A stretch of DNA of 64,000 bases, taken from assembly GCA_013397865.1 (NCBI GenBank), contig VZTI01003143.1, positions 873,244 to 937,243 on the forward strand, written 5' to 3'. The position numbers were made by a program, and so were the translations under genes. Source of the stretch: Struthidea cinerea. Taxonomy: Eukaryota > Chordata > Aves > Passeriformes > Corcoracidae. The notes under the pieces were generated by a model. That model saw nothing but the letters and a program-made list of their open reading frames with translations. It ran no database searches and was not told the origin of the DNA. Shown here piece after piece: positions 13,401 to 27,250 of this stretch (position 1 is its first letter; every line of letters starts with the position of its first letter).

Positions 13401-15935
13401 TCTAAAAAGACTCTGCTTTTAAGGATGTATGGGTTTTTTTTAAGCTACTGTAGTGCTGTCACCTGCATATAATATGCACCTGGTGGAGGCATCTTCAGAA
13501 ACATTTTATTTACTTTGATTAATTGCATAATAAATTCTCCCTGGTGGCTGTTTGATTAAGTGAAAAATATTACAAGTTGCTTCTTGAAGGAGCTAATATT
13601 ATTGTAATGGTTTTATATCATAATAAAATAAAGTTACATCCAAGTAAAATGAGGGGAAAAAGGTCTCTCTCTCCAGTTGTCCATAAGCTTTCCATTGAGG
13701 GATTAAATGTTAGCACTGTGCCTATGGATGCAGTTCTAGTACACTTCATATATAGATATATAGATATTTTACAAAAAATTGGGAAATTTATAAGTGGTTA
13801 CTGGAAATACAACCATTTAAAATACACAATATATTTATTTTGTTGTGTACACAGATTAATCCTTTAACTGGCTTTTAAATGTGTTGGATATTTATACAAA
13901 AATGAGATCTGAGGTTATACTGACATGTGGAGATGCTATATAATCAGGGAATTGCTACCATTTATTATTTATGTATTGACAACATTTAAGTGCATCTGGC
14001 AGTGACCAGGGTTTCATTTTATGAGGTACCATGTGGACACAGAGCAGGAATATGACACCTGCTCTACAAGAATTTAGGAATAAAATAACATACAGAACGA
14101 GAAGCTGATAGGACAGAGAAGACGGGAGTAACTGCTAAGAAAAAGTCATATATTAGTCAGTATAAAAAGCAGATGAGTTGGTGAAGCAGCAATTTGTCAT
14201 ATCTTTTCTAGCTATTCCAATGAGTTCCCATTTTTCAAAGAGGTATTTAAGGGATCTGTCTTCAGCTCTACATCTGTAAGGTAGAGGTAGTAATACTTTA
14301 CTCAAATGTATTTTGTCTGAACAAGAGTACGTTCACATTTCTGAAGCTCTTTCAAGAGTGAAGAGGTTGGCTCCAAGTCATAGGTTATAGGGCAGCGTCC
14401 CTCTGCAAGGACATTGTGCAGGGAACCTTTGCAGCCTCCGAGGACCCAACCTGTGTGTGAAGGCAGCTCCGTTTGCAGTCCCCTGGAGTCCCTGGTGCAG
14501 CCCTTTGTGTGCTGTGTCAGCCCCAGGCAACACTTTGAGGTGAGGAGAAGCGTTCACCTGGAGACCTGCTGCATCCTGGTGATTCAGTAGGAAACTGAAA
14601 ATCATGACACCTTGGAACTGCACCTGGCAGTATCAGCTTGAGCATGCCATTTTGCATTCTTTGCTTGTTTGCTTCCTGCAAAGCTGAGATGATACACCCA
14701 CACTTTCTGACATCAGTTCAGGAACAAAAGTACGGCATACACACGACGGTGCAGACATAGTACAGAGTGCACACGGGCGTGTGAGCAGCTGAGGTGTTCT
14801 GCTTTGTGTGAAAAAGGGAGCCCTTTCAGCCTGAGCACAGCCTTCTTAATGGTGTGTGACTTCACTTGGGGGAGACTGCATGTACATTTACACCTGAAAA
14901 CATGAGTCAAAACAGCTGATCTGAACATTTATCTTGTGGTGGATCCTCTCTGATCATAATCATAAATGGAGGTTCTCACCCTGTGTGACCCACTGCTACC
15001 CAGAAACTATGGGCTGCAACAAGATCTCGTACCTCATGGTCCCTGAATGTCAGCATGGAGAAATGTGGCAGTATCGGGTAGGCATTTGCTGTGTAAAACA
15101 AAGCTCTAACATCTCACAAAAGGAACAATTATACTGGATGGGGATACCACTGATGCTATTTTATCTAATTGCTGTAATTTAGTGTTCATGTGAAGTGTGG
15201 TAGTACAGTCATAACATACTGAAAAGTTAGGTAGCAGTTGTTCAGTTGTAGCAGTCAGTAAAGCTTGCGTCCATGTGTCATGTTTGATGATAATAATGAT
15301 ACTATTTATCCTGTGTCATTTTTCTTCATTTATTATACATCTTCATGCTACAAAGGTAGCACATGAGCACAGGTGTAGGGGTGGTGGCTGTTGGCAGCTG
15401 TTTTCCATTAGCTGCCATCTCAGTTCCACAAGGTCTTGCAACACACATTTTCTAGGTGGTCCCTGGTGCTGAATGAATGGGTACAGCTTTTCTGTCTTAT
15501 GCCCTCCATACTGCCACTTCATGGGTCACCCTGCCTGCTTCAGTGTTTGCTGCCAGTTACCACACTGCAGTGTCCTGATCCATTCTTGTCTGCAATTCTG
15601 ATGTCAGGGATGTGATGCTCTGTATCTGTTTGTTACTTGTACTTCAGAAAAAAATGTTGATTTCTAAGCTGTGACCATAAGGTCAAGTACTGACATGGAC
15701 AAAAGTTTTAAATTACACAGGCGCAGCGGCTAAAAACCTCTACATTTCTTTGTGTTCTCCCTTTAAAAAAATAGCAAATGTTAAAAAATGAATTGAAGGA
15801 CCATTCCAGATTTCTGTTGTCTCCTGACAAATGATAACTTATGGGGGAAAAACAGTAAGAAAAGTGGTGGGCCCTACTAACAAGAGGAAGAGACTTAATG
15901 GTAGTTTCCAGAGTCCTTACTCTAGAGTTCGTAGA
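10485..15935. other. Intron 1 sequence, nothing clear
   Basis: AT-rich intronic DNA with a pyrimidine-rich, GC-richer patch at about 11580-11770 and another GC-richer patch at about 14390-14600. Frames of 80-125 codons are open here on both strands (for example 11087-11455 and 12023-12400 on the - strand). They show no recognisable domain and are within what chance gives in a window this size. Confidence 0.45.
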
Positions 15936-15939
15936 AATC

Positions 15940-16048
15940 CGAGAGAGATTGAGAGAGTAAATGAAAGACAAGAACAGCAAAAAAAAAGAAAGGGAAAGGG
16001 AGAAACAGGAAGCAGGCAGTGGAGAAGGGAGGGAGAAAGGAAGGAGTA
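15940..16048 (+). repeat. Polypurine (GA-rich) tract
   Basis: About 110 bases almost entirely of A and G (GAGAGAG, AAAGGGAAAGGG and GGAGGGAGAAAGGAAGGAG units) with a few interruptions near the start. The lysine/glutamate-rich open frame across it is a composition artefact. Long polypurine tracts can adopt triplex structures, but nothing here shows a function. Confidence 0.75.
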
Positions 16049-16049
16049 A

Positions 16050-17948
16050 GTTTACAAATGAGACACGTTTGCCACTTGTGCAGCTTCTGTTTCTCTCATA
16101 TTCTTTAATTCTGGTGCTGCTGCATTCTGCAACTACTCATCATTTGTAACTACTAGAAAAGGAGACTGGGGGAGTCAAATTACTCCTGCTGTGCCTTGTA
16201 CAGGCATCACATCACCAAACCCAGAGTGAAATGAAATGAAGTAAGTGAACCTAAGGTTTCAATCTCAGGTTATTTTCACAACTCTTTTCCAGATAGTGAG
16301 GAAGATGAAGATGGTAATGCTACCAATTTCTTCTTCTTTTTTAATGAGTGCAGACAAGTGGAGTTTATTGCAGAGCAATTTCTGAGGTGCTCATTCATCA
16401 CAACAGAGAAAAAAGGTCAGAGTAAGAGCTGAAGAGTCTTCATTTGCTTCTAACAGGAACTGTTTATGTAACTTCCTTGGCATCATCACCACAGTGATCT
16501 CTAAAGACATGTAGGTGTGTAATACTTCTAGCCAGCATATGATGAATGAATTATAGAAAGATGCTTGTTGACACTTGCAAGGAGAGACTAAGTGATGAAA
16601 CAAGAGCAGTGATGGGTTTCAGGAAGGGACACCATCCTCTGCCCAATTACCCACACTTCCATGCTGCCTTGGCCTTTGAGGGTAACCTTCAACCCCTCCT
16701 CCTTTCTCTCTCCTCATAGGGAACCGTATGCACTCCCCTTCCCTTCCTTCTCTTTCTGAGCCCCACATCTGGAGGTGAACCAGATTCCCTTCAGAAAATC
16801 CTACTCTTCTAGAAGCATGAACTGTTCTTGTCTTAGGGTAGGAGGGAGTACTGCAAAGCAGATTCTGGGTAATTGTCACTCACTGCCTGTGGCAAGCATC
16901 CATATCTGAGATTATCATATAAATTCTATTTGTACAACATACAGTCTCAATGCAGCTCGAATTGGCAGTACTACAAGTAAATCATTATAATAGTTGTTAA
17001 AAAGTGAGCACTGACAGTGATATTCAGGCTGTAATGACCACTGTAACCTAAAAAACTCCAAGGAGCTTAATTGTTTTCAAAAGGGAAATGTGTGTTCTTA
17101 GGCTGAAATGTAATTTGTTTGGAATAGTACATTTCCTTTGTAATGAATACATCCCAAAATAATACTGCCTCCTTGAACAATCTGCAAACCCAGGATTTGA
17201 TGGTAAAACTCACTGCTCCTAAGCATGGCACACTGCTGCCTCTATGGAGAGGACAGAGGTGTATGTTGCAGATTAAAAGGGACTGCTGGTTTTCACCAAA
17301 ATCTACCGACCTTTGGTAGTAACTCTTTGTGAGGAAATATTTGAAGGGCAGTTAAAAGCCTTGGATCTGTTGGGAAGAGTTTTAGCGTGCAACAAGGAAC
17401 AGTAAGGCTGGCATGGCAGTAAGTTCTGTAAGTTTAAGTTTTTTTCAGGGAAACAATATTTAGAAATAAGTTTCAGCTAAATTTCACAATTATTTTTATT
17501 GGAGAAAACAACTCTAAATTCTTTTTGATGCAATAACTATAATGAGTACTATTTTAAGAATCCACCCAAGGCTCTAGTCATGAAAGAACATGTGCTTGAC
17601 TGAGTTGCATTCACTCTGTAAAATAAAACTGATGTTCTACTTGCAGCTCTAAAGAGAAGACCTCCATTATTTTTCCTCCATGCCAGGATTCCATGATGGG
17701 TGTGATGAGTATCCTAGTTTTCTGTGGAAAAAAAACTCAAAAGAGAAGCAAACTGTAATTTCCTATGGAAAAACAAAAATAAGTAAAGAAAGAAATTGAC
17801 AGGAAAAAAGGCATACTAGTGCAAATCTTGATAAAAAAAATTCTTCTGCTCAGTTCTGAAGTGTGTCTGTAACATTTTTGATGTACATCTACTAGGCATT
17901 ACAATTTCCTGATGTACAACAAGTAAGTTTCTAAGAGCAGGGTAGTAT
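16050..17948. other. Intron 1 sequence, nothing recognised
   Basis: AT-rich intronic DNA between the polypurine tract and the LTR insertion. No coding, RNA or transposon feature was recognised. Confidence 0.45.
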
Positions 17949-18556
17949 TAGGGTGTTGTGGTTTAACCCCAGCGAGCACTAAGCCCCATGCAGCCACTTG
18001 CTCACTCCCCCATCAGCAGGATTGTGGAGAGAATCAGAAGGATAAAAGTGAGGAAACTCAGGGGTTCAGATAAAGACAGCTTAATAAGAAAAGCAAAAGC
18101 CCCACACACAAGCAAGTCAAAACAAGGAATTTTTCCTGCCCTTCCCACAGGCAGGCAAATGTTCAGCCATCCCCAGAAGAGCAGGGCTCCATCACACCTA
18201 AAGGTAACTTGGGAAAACAAATGCCATCACTCAAAACATTCCTCCCTTCTTCCTTCTTCCCTCCACTTTGCATACTGAGCATGATGTCATAGGGCCTGGA
18301 ATATCCCTTTGGTCAGTTGGGATCACCTGCTCTGACTGTGTCTCCTCTCAACCTCCCATGCACCCCCAACTTCCTTACCAGCCTGGCAGGACAGATAGCA
18401 GAAGAGGCCTTGGCTCTGTGCAAGCCCTGCCCAGCAACAACGAAAACATCTTTGTATTATCTTTAATCTTGTGTTCAGCACAAATCCAAAACACAGCCCC
18501 ATACCAGCTGCTGTGAAGAAAATTAACTCTACCCCAGCCAAAACCAGGACATAGGC
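17949..18556 (-). mobile_element. Solo LTR (598 bp) of an avian endogenous retrovirus, with 5-bp TSD
   Basis: The LTR body is 17954-18551. Read on the - strand it starts TGTCCTGGTTTTGGCTGGG and ends GGGTTAAACCACAACA, the TG...CA termini of a well-known neoavian LTR family. The flanks are TAGGG (17949-17953) and TAGGC (18552-18556), a 5-bp target duplication with one mismatch, which suits an ERVL-type insertion. No gag, pol or env sequence is attached, so it is a solo LTR left by LTR-LTR recombination. Its TATA-type box is mutated (TATGCAA on the - strand) and the polyadenylation signal reads ATTAAG. The family name and ERV class are inferred from memory and TSD length. Confidence 0.87.
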
Positions 18557-18559
18557 TAG

Positions 18560-19660
18560 GAACTAGTGTCCAACAGCTACTTCTGCATTTAAGTGACTCG
18601 CATGCTCAGAAAGAAATCAGAAAAAAGTTATCTGCTAATGCAAATGACCATGTAGCAAACTAAATTTCAAGATGAGGATTGATTCCAATTACACATGGTC
18701 ATCTGCTTTCTTTGATGTAGAAGAATATCCAAAACACGGCCAAAAATGTGGAGTATTCAGTGCTTGCATGAGAATGACCTATTCAGCATACACCAGTGTA
18801 GCCTCTCAAGAACCATAAACATAAAAGTAGATATTAAGATACCAATAAAACCAAAAAATCCTTTTTTCCTACAGTTATAGTCTGTCATTGCCTTTCCTTT
18901 GAGTGCTAATATGGAGTTCATAAGAAACCAGACACATTTTAGTGAACTAATAAAATTTAATCCTAACATAAATGTGCTAGTATATTGCCTATATAAGAGC
19001 AGTAAGCCAATTGTTTTGGCAATAAGCCAGGCACTGCTGGATAAATTGAAATGCAGCCCTTTCATCACTGCTTGATTTAGCAATTAGTTGACATCAAACT
19101 AGGAAACATGCACTAGAGAGAAGATACAGAATGTGATTTCTCCATATTAATATTCTAAAGTCTTTTATTGCCTATCTATATAGTAGGCAGAATTAATACT
19201 GATGGGATTTCCTCTATTTACTAAAAAAAAAAAATCCTTAGTCATCTTAAAGTGTTATTTTGCAGTTACCTGGCACTCAGCATAGATAAAATATTCCTTC
19301 ACCCTTCATCTAATTATGATGAAATTAATAATGACAAGCCTTGAGAAAATAAATGCATGACAATTAATAAAAAAGTGGGTTAGATATGAGGGAGTTTGCA
19401 TTTCTGATGATGACAGGGCTCAGCCTATAAATCACCAGTGTAAGAGGAGCACACGGAGAAAAGACAACCATAAAGATAAAGGTAAATTACGAAATCTAAA
19501 TGAGACCCTGGGGACTAGGAAGATAATGATGTAAATCAAATCTGAGATGTGGGCTGAGGCACAAATGTATAGGTGAAAAGCAGAGCTTCAGTTTGATACA
19601 AGAAAAAGGAAATGTTTGAGAAATTATTTGTGCGTTATATGTGGCCTCAGAGAACAATTC
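18560..19660. other. Intron 1 sequence, nothing recognised
   Basis: AT-rich intronic DNA downstream of the LTR. The 108-codon - strand frame at 18757-19083 has hydrophobic segments but no recognisable family and no supporting gene structure. Confidence 0.45.
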
Positions 19661-19669
19661 ATCCATCAT

Positions 19670-20035
19670 TCAGCTAACTGCTGACAGCTTGCTTTCCCTG
19701 GGGAGTTAATTTGATGGCAACTGCCTGCCTTTAGCTGGCATTGTAATAGGAGCTGAGAAGCTTATGCCTATCACAATCAGGCTTATTGAGCTCACCTGAC
19801 ACCTAGCATGCACACAAATAGGTGTCTGCCACTCTGGGACAGAGAGAGCCACCAAGAGTGGACCAGAGAAGTCAACGTGGCCTTTAAAGAGGCTCTTGGT
19901 CAGCTCCCAAGATGGCCCCAGGAAGGGGATCTGAATGCTTTGACGACTGAGCCACCGCCAGCATCGATTTGTCAGTGACCCAGGAGCCTGCCCTAGCGGC
20001 GCATGGAGGTATGGGCCCCCTGCGCCGGGCTGGCC
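19670..20035. promoter_or_regulatory. Candidate conserved or regulatory stretch, GC-richer end
   Basis: Mixed-composition DNA with GAGTTAATTTGATGG and TGGCATTGTAATAGG-type motifs, leading into a GC- and CpG-richer patch at about 19900-20035 (AGCGGCGCATGG, CCTGCGCCGGGC). It stands out from its AT-rich surroundings and contains no transposon signature that I know. It could be a conserved non-coding element or an unrecognised old repeat. Confidence 0.2.
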
Positions 20036-20039
20036 TTTG

Positions 20040-23000
20040 TGTGGTTAATGTATGGGAACAGGTTATATAGAGCAGTTAAAACATTAGAAATCTGGAAATA
20101 GGTGCATATGAAGTGGAAGTTGTCAGGAGGTTAAATGAACACCTTAAACTTTCCAGCTGTAAAATAAAGCAAAATGGAAAGGAAAAATTAGGAATGAAAG
20201 GAAGGAAAGAGGAAGGGAAATAAACTAGAAGACAGCAGAGTGAAGTTTGGGTCCTTTTCTGAATTAACAAAGAACTTCCAGAAGATTTTTGGGTTTTTTT
20301 TTCCAAAAGCTCTGGGGGGTTTTTGCACTTTAAGCTTCACATACATGCTATAGTTTTGATTCCCTTTTTTCTGGAAAGAGAGATGAAACACTTGTGTCCT
20401 GTTTTGGAAAGGTATGATGGTTTTGTTTTGATCTTCAGCCTGAAGTAAGTTTTACCAATGAAGAAATAAAAATAACCAGATACACACTCTGTGGTCTTCT
20501 GCATGTTGGCCTCAAAAGTGAATGGGTTCAGGTGTTTATAAAAAGCCATGATCCTTTCATAATGCTACAATCTCTTATGAAAGCCAAGATACATTTACAT
20601 AAAATTTGGAATTTACAGTAGAAGAAGAGACCGTTCTTATTTTTTTTGTTTCTAATCTCAGCTGTATGATGTGTTTGATTGATTCTGCCATGGGCCCTTT
20701 CCTCTGTTGTGCCTCAGAGTACAAGAAAGGGGAGAGTTAATGCTGATCCACATATTCTTACCATTCAAGGACCAAAGACACTCCTTTGGGATGAAGACTA
20801 GAACTTTTTTCCTAATGCAGACTTTGATACAGTTATCTATTTCTTTTTGAATTCAATTACCTATAATACATGCCTCCTGAGAACTTCAAAAAGGCACTGT
20901 TTGCACAAGTTGTATGTAGCCAGCACACCCCCAAGAGATGTGCCTTACTTTTCTAAAGAGAGCATTTACTTCCTGCTACTTTCATATGCCAGTCTCTTAG
21001 ACTGGGTGGAGGGTGAGGGAAGTTTAATTTCTCATTTTCTTTTCTTATTTTGCTTTGGTATACTTATGTAAAAACCATGCTTTGGAAAGAGACACAGATT
21101 TTCATCACAGATTATATATAACTTCAAATAATCAACATTTGGAGCTCGGAAAATTTGCATTTCCTATAAATGGAACCATATATCATTTATATAATGTTTT
21201 TTCACAGCAGAGCTATTTTCTTTCTATGGAAAGACTTACTTTCATGTAAGTACCTTGAAGCTGATGGTAAAACTGAAGTAACAAGTTAATGAAATGAAGT
21301 ACCAGAGAATATTGTGTGAAGCATTGAGTACTGAATTGCAGAAAGCTGTGTGGATATTTGAAATATATTTGTTGTTAGTGATATGGTATTTATGGACTGA
21401 AGAAAGATTTCTCCATTTTCTTCTCGTAATTATTGTCTATTCTGTGCATGTCCTTGCACAACAATCACTTAGAAACTCAGTACTTTTGTCTTTTTCAGAT
21501 AAGTGTCAAGATACTTGATTTCTTTCCAAATTCATTTTCAGAGTAGAACTTAAGGTACAACTTCAAGATTACCTTTGAAGCCCCAGACAGAGGTTACCAC
21601 GTTACATGCATGCATGATTATTGATGTCAGTTTAAGAATTGTAGAATTCTCTCGCACACAGAATAAATGGTTGAACAATATACTTAGAATAACCAATGGC
21701 TCTTACTAAATTCCTTATTTTCCTTTACTAAGAAATTTATTTTATTGTTTGGAAATCATTCTTAATCCCTGTATTGGGATGAGCAGATAATTTAGAGCAC
21801 AAGAGGTGCTTTACTTTAAAGGAGAATAGGGTAAGAGAAAAATTTCTTTCAGTTCATTTGTGGAAACTGTCTTCAATTCCAGTATGTTGAACACTTTTGA
21901 GATAATGAATTTTTTGTACTCTCAGATTATACCTGAATTTAATGATCTCATCAAAATCAGTGGCAACACTTCCTGTTTCTTTAATGAAGCTACAGTTTCT
22001 TGTGGAGAGGCTTGGGTGTGTAAGGGAGACAAGAAGGAGCTTTACAATTAAAGCTGTTACATGGTAGTCTGACTTAAAAGTAATTCAGGCCTTGTCAAAG
22101 AAACCAGCAATTAGCTGTGAACTCTGTAAAATTTCTGTCCTTAAATATAAAAGAGAGAGCTCTTCAACTTGTAATTATCTTTATGGGCTGTAAAATACAG
22201 GCTCCAGAGAAAGAAAAGCATTTCCTTTCATTAAACCCCATGAGTACTGTTAGATGGACAGGATTTTACTATGAAAATATCAGTCAACTTAAAATCTCAG
22301 TGTGATTCTCTTAGGAAAAACCCCACAGATATATATTTCATTACTGAAAATTCCTCCACTTGTACACAGCAGAGTCATAGGGAAGGTTTTGTAGGAGCAG
22401 AGGCTGATGAATAAGGTTTGGAAACTGGCAGAGGGAGGGTTTTGTGGAGGGAAGACATGATGTCAATTAGCCATAGATGGACTCTGAGGGGTGGAAGACT
22501 GAAGATTAGGTGACAATAAACTCAGAAATATAAACTGAAGCATTTTGGACAGACTGTGCATTGCTCAGTGCCTTTGGAACAAGAGATTGTTCAGGTAAGA
22601 CACTGACCTTCATGCTGTAACATACCCTTGACCAGAAGGTCAGCCCAACAGGACTAATCCAGATTCCTCATAAGGATCTGGTTTTCTCCTCCAGTGGCAT
22701 GTGGTACCAGCAGGTGTATTCCTGCTTCTCAGGGAAATGTTTTGAAAAGGATTCATGGCATTTAGGTGGACAATATCCTACAGTAGGAGCATTTTAATTT
22801 GGAAGTATTGAATCTCCCAAGGCCTTTTTTTAAAAATTAATTCCTTATTATGGTATATAAACATAGTTACAGTAAATCAAGTAGCTGGGAGACCTTTTCC
22901 TGGCCTCTCATCTGATTCAGAGTCCTTGAATGCAAAATTGCAGTGATGTCTTATAGACCAAAACTGATTTCAGCAGTATGTTTCAAACAAAAATGGGAGT

Positions 23001-26000
23001 GAGGAGAACAGAAGTACCCTCTTTATGTTTGTAAGTCTAGTTATGGCAAGGTCAGCAAAGCCAGACTGCATTGAGTTGGTCAAGTGAAGGTATTACGTGT
23101 TCGTTTTATTTTATGTATGACAGATGGACTGCTGTGACTTGCAGAGTAATTTTTTGACATAACGAGTTTGCTATTATGGCATAGCAGAGTGGCATTTTTA
23201 TTGTACATAGGATATTCCCAGACTGTTTTAATTTTGCAGCTACTTAGTCTAAGGTAGTTGGATGGTGACTATTTTAAAAGATCATTTTAAAGAGTTACCT
23301 AAAATATTTTTTTCCTCACTGTTAAAATAATTTGCAGGCTTTTTACTCTAAACTGTATTTTAGGAGGAAAAAGTATGTATTGTTTGAAACTTTCATCGCA
23401 ATATCCATGTCAGTGAAAGCTTGGCTGCCTGTTTTCTCTGCAGACTTATGTAAATTTTCAGGGACCTTGTGTGAATGGAAGGAGTCTGAATTAGTGTCCA
23501 TGGTAATCTGTTCAATGTGTAGAGGAAGTTACAATGGCCTTAACCCATGAAAAGGATCAGTTGTTTTCATGGAAAGCAGTCAAGACATGCTTTGAATTCA
23601 GATAGTCAACTTAATCAGAGCTGGACTTTGTTTTGTAAGGGTTTCTCTTTGAAAGAGCTGAATGCTGGTCACCTGCTACAATCAAAATACATCATTCATC
23701 TGTAAAGGGGCATAAAAATTTAACAGTTAGCTGAAGAATGGATACATCCCTGAAACAAAGGGAAAAAAGTCCTGCAGTTATTTACAATCTCTGCTTGGGC
23801 ATGTAGAAGCATGAAAATGCCACAGTCACCCGGGCTCATTACCTGCCTTCAGCCACGGGCAGCTGAATGAGTTCATACCGTGCTTCTTTAGGACTGGGAA
23901 TTCAGCAGCACTTGTCCTCACTGCCTTCCTGGGTGTGGTGGGAGTCCTGCCTGGGCAGGAGTGGTCAGCACACCTGATAGGCAAGACACAGAGGGGTTTG
24001 AGCAAATGTGGGAATTCAGAGTCGTGTATCAGCCATTAGAGGACATAACAAGAATTCAAGTCTAGTCCTCCACCTCATCTTGATTTTTTCCTCAGAAAAA
24101 AATGGTACAGTTTACAGCCCTGGTAAGAATAAAGTGATTGAAACTATATTCCTCTTTTGTCTTTACTAAAAGAAGTCATATACAGCATTTGGGGTTTTTT
24201 TAAACTGTGTTTAAATGAAACTACAGTACAAATATTAGGAGAAGTATCATTAGGCAACCTATGTTTATTTGGCTATTCAGCAGAGATTTAATTTGGAAGA
24301 TTGAATAATCCTTGTCTGCTTCATCTGTTTCAGCTAGTGAAAGATCCTTCTGCTCCATATCTTAATAAATCTGTTGCAGAATATTTCCAGAGATTAATGG
24401 TAGATTTGTGTTAGGGATAGCTTGCTTTCGATGATAAGGATGACAGAGTTAAAAATAGTAAATACAATAATGCAAGAAAATAAACAGTTCAGTGTCTATA
24501 ATTCATGCAAGGGGTTTTTTGCAGTATCTATCAAGTGCTACTTGAACATTTTCTGTGTTACCAGTGTTAGCTAAATAAATTTGCTCTATTGTTGCATGAA
24601 GCTACATTTAGAGAGCATTGTAACTACATTTCTTGGCCTTCCTTGAAAATGGCATTACCCAACAACTTTACAGTGGGAAGAGGCAGATCTTTCAATGCAG
24701 AGCTCTGAATTAAGACAGCAAGGACAGTTGGTACTTACCCCTAATCCAATTTAAGAGCTGTCAATTCCCAGAATTATTTTCATGAGAACTACTGTGCCCT
24801 GTGCTTGTCCACCAGTGGAGATGTTTGGGCATTAAAACTGTAACGGGAAACTTGGTAACTGCTCAAGGCATAGGAGAGAAGACTATTGGTGGACAATCAC
24901 AGTGTAAGCAACAACGTAATCTCATCCAGGCAAGGGAAAAACAGTTAAGTACTGTAATGGCTGGCATTCTTACTGGACATTTAAGTTTTCTTTCTTCATG
25001 GGAGCAGACAATAGCAGCAAGGATTTCCTTAAAAGTTGCAACAAAAGATAAGAGCATAGGCAGAGCTATACTGTTAGGGAATATCTCAGATGTTGTTACA
25101 GGAGGCATAGGGATCAATGGCCAGATCAGGCTATTCTCTTGCTTCTCCACATCAAACACAACTGGATAAAGCAGAATGTCTAGAAACTGTTCTGGGGAAA
25201 AAGCAATGTTAACAATAGTAGTCACTTAAATAAAACTTTGTAGAGTAATTGAGTTTTGAGAATGAACTGTACAGTGAGGAATCATGGAATTGGAGCATTT
25301 GAAAATGCTATTGCCCACAATATAAAGGGTGTACTCTGCAGTGTTGGTTAGGCCAAAATCTGCTCTACCCTATTCTCTTACAAGGGCAGTGAAAGATAGT
25401 ATTGTCTAAAACCAGCATTTACTCTTTGAACAAGGTGGCTATTGCAACACAAAAGTAAGCATCATGTGATCCCAGTTCTATAAGGTAGCCGCAACTGATG
25501 GATCTGAGATTTTTCCTTTTATTAGGTATATCACTTCACAGTCATGTTTTGTGTCCCTGATGGAATTTCAGAGTCCTAAGGGGGACATTGCTTAACAGCA
25601 TCTAGGGACACGCTCCTGTGAATGGAAGCAAGGGAAGAGTCAGTTGTATCGCTTTCTCCAGCCGGCTTCTCGAAGTTAACTTTGTTGTTTACCTGGATAT
25701 AAAAGTAGAATAATAAGGGATATTTATTTTAAGTTTAAATAGTAGTTGCATTTCATCTAGGATAAATGCTGCCACTGTTTCAAACACCATGGATCATTCA
25801 TATGCAGTATGCAAATAGTTGGAATAGCCATGTGGCGTCATCCCTGAATTCAGTATGGTGTGACAGACTAGCGCAGATATTTCAGAAGAGTGGGTATGAA
25901 ATCATACAGTAGGTAGAAGTGAAATACTCCCCAATCTTTTCCCATATTTCTCATCTATGCCAGGTACCTTTCAAAATGTATTGTGATAAGACCAAGCATT

Positions 26001-26465
26001 CCTGATATAGTTATTTCAGTCTTCATTTAGCTGTTATCCTGAGCAGTTTCTTGCAGTGATAATTGCCTAGACGGATGTGAATAAAGTGAATCCTTTCACT
26101 GCTTTTCTTACTTTCAGCCTCCTCATTAATGCCCCTGGGTGTTCTTGTTCTTCCAAAGAGATGGGAACAAAAGTTCACAGTCTTCATCTTAGCAACAGTC
26201 ATTATTCTTTATATTTGTTTTCTTCCCAAAACAAGCATTGTTAACTTATTCCATCTCCTTGATCTAGAGCTTTTCCATGGCCACTTTCATCAATGTTCCC
26301 TCTCACCCATGTTATTGTCCTTAATTGTTTTCAAGAAGGCAAGTTCAGTATAGAGTACAGTTTTCCAGATGAAGCCACACTGATGACTTATTTTAAGGGG
26401 CAATAATATATTTTTTTTCACCATTTCTCAAATATTTCCGAATTTCTGCTTGGACTCCAGCTATA
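20040..26465. other. Intron 1 sequence, nothing clear
   Basis: Over 6 kb of AT-rich intronic DNA. A 122-codon + frame (24801-25169) and a 120-codon - frame (24863-25225) overlap each other. Neither shows a domain I recognise, and two frames of that length are expected by chance in this much AT-rich DNA. No RNA gene or transposon end was seen. Confidence 0.45.
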
Positions 26466-26469
26466 CACT

Positions 26470-26690
26470 GAATTAAGATTGGTTTCACTGTCCAGGGATG
26501 CCCCGGCCTATGTTATCAGCTGATAAAGTTAATTGGAAACCCGACAAAGTAAAAGCAGGGGTTTTTTCAGTGCCTTTTTTTCAATTACTTTTTGCTGCTA
26601 CATCTGTCAAAGCTAATCATCGTTTGGCATTGTTACACGTTTATCTTGCCTGTTACAGCTCTTTGAACTTCCTGAAACCGTAGTCTTACC
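26470..26690. promoter_or_regulatory. Candidate regulatory stretch with GATA/E-box palindrome
   Basis: At 26513-26526 the perfect 14-bp palindrome TTATCAGCTGATAA joins two GATA sites (TTATC and GATAA) around an E-box CAGCTG. It is followed by AGTTAATTGG, a SOX-like GACAAAG and, near 26633, GGCATTGTT. The clustering of intact transcription-factor-like motifs suggests a regulatory element, but no conservation data could be checked. Confidence 0.25.
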
Positions 26691-27186
26691 CAATATGATT
26701 AAATGAAACCTCAGTGCATCACAACATTTTGCCATATTCTCTTGGATCTTATAACTGTTTCCCTTTCTGGAAAACTAGTAGACATTTTGAAGAAATGTTG
26801 CATAGCTATTTTGGGGAACTTTTTAAAAAGCTTGTGCATTTAATTACTAAAGGTAGGTGTCAGTATACTATTTTGCCACCCTTGCTGTCCCTTGAATGTT
26901 AATTCGAATTATGGTGCCATCATCACTCTTTAATGGCTCATCTGCTGTTCACTGGGTGACCTGTCTGCTGTGCATATTAGAAGAAAGGCCTTGGCTTGTT
27001 TTTGTTCAAGAGGTACTTTTCAGATTTGCAACATCAGTGTTACTCTAAGCTTTGTCCTGATGGGCCATTTGCGCATTTTACCCTACTGGTTTGTTATGTT
27101 GTGCTGGTTATTTTATCCTGCTCCCCCTTAGGAATTCAATTTGCTTTTCTTTGTTAGCCTTTGTGACATAGCCACATGTATGCATA

Positions 27187-27250
27187 GTTATATATAAAAT
27201 ATATATTTATTTGTATTTTATATATATATGTATATAGTTATATCTATTAT
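27187..27250. repeat. TA-rich simple repeat
   Basis: Imperfect TATATA/ATTTAT tract of about 60 bases. It is ordinary low-complexity intronic DNA. Confidence 0.75.

Noticed and set aside
24801..25225. Overlapping 122- and 120-codon frames on opposite strands
   Set aside because: No recognisable domain and no splice or poly-A signals of a retrocopy. In AT-rich DNA of this size about two such frames are expected by chance.
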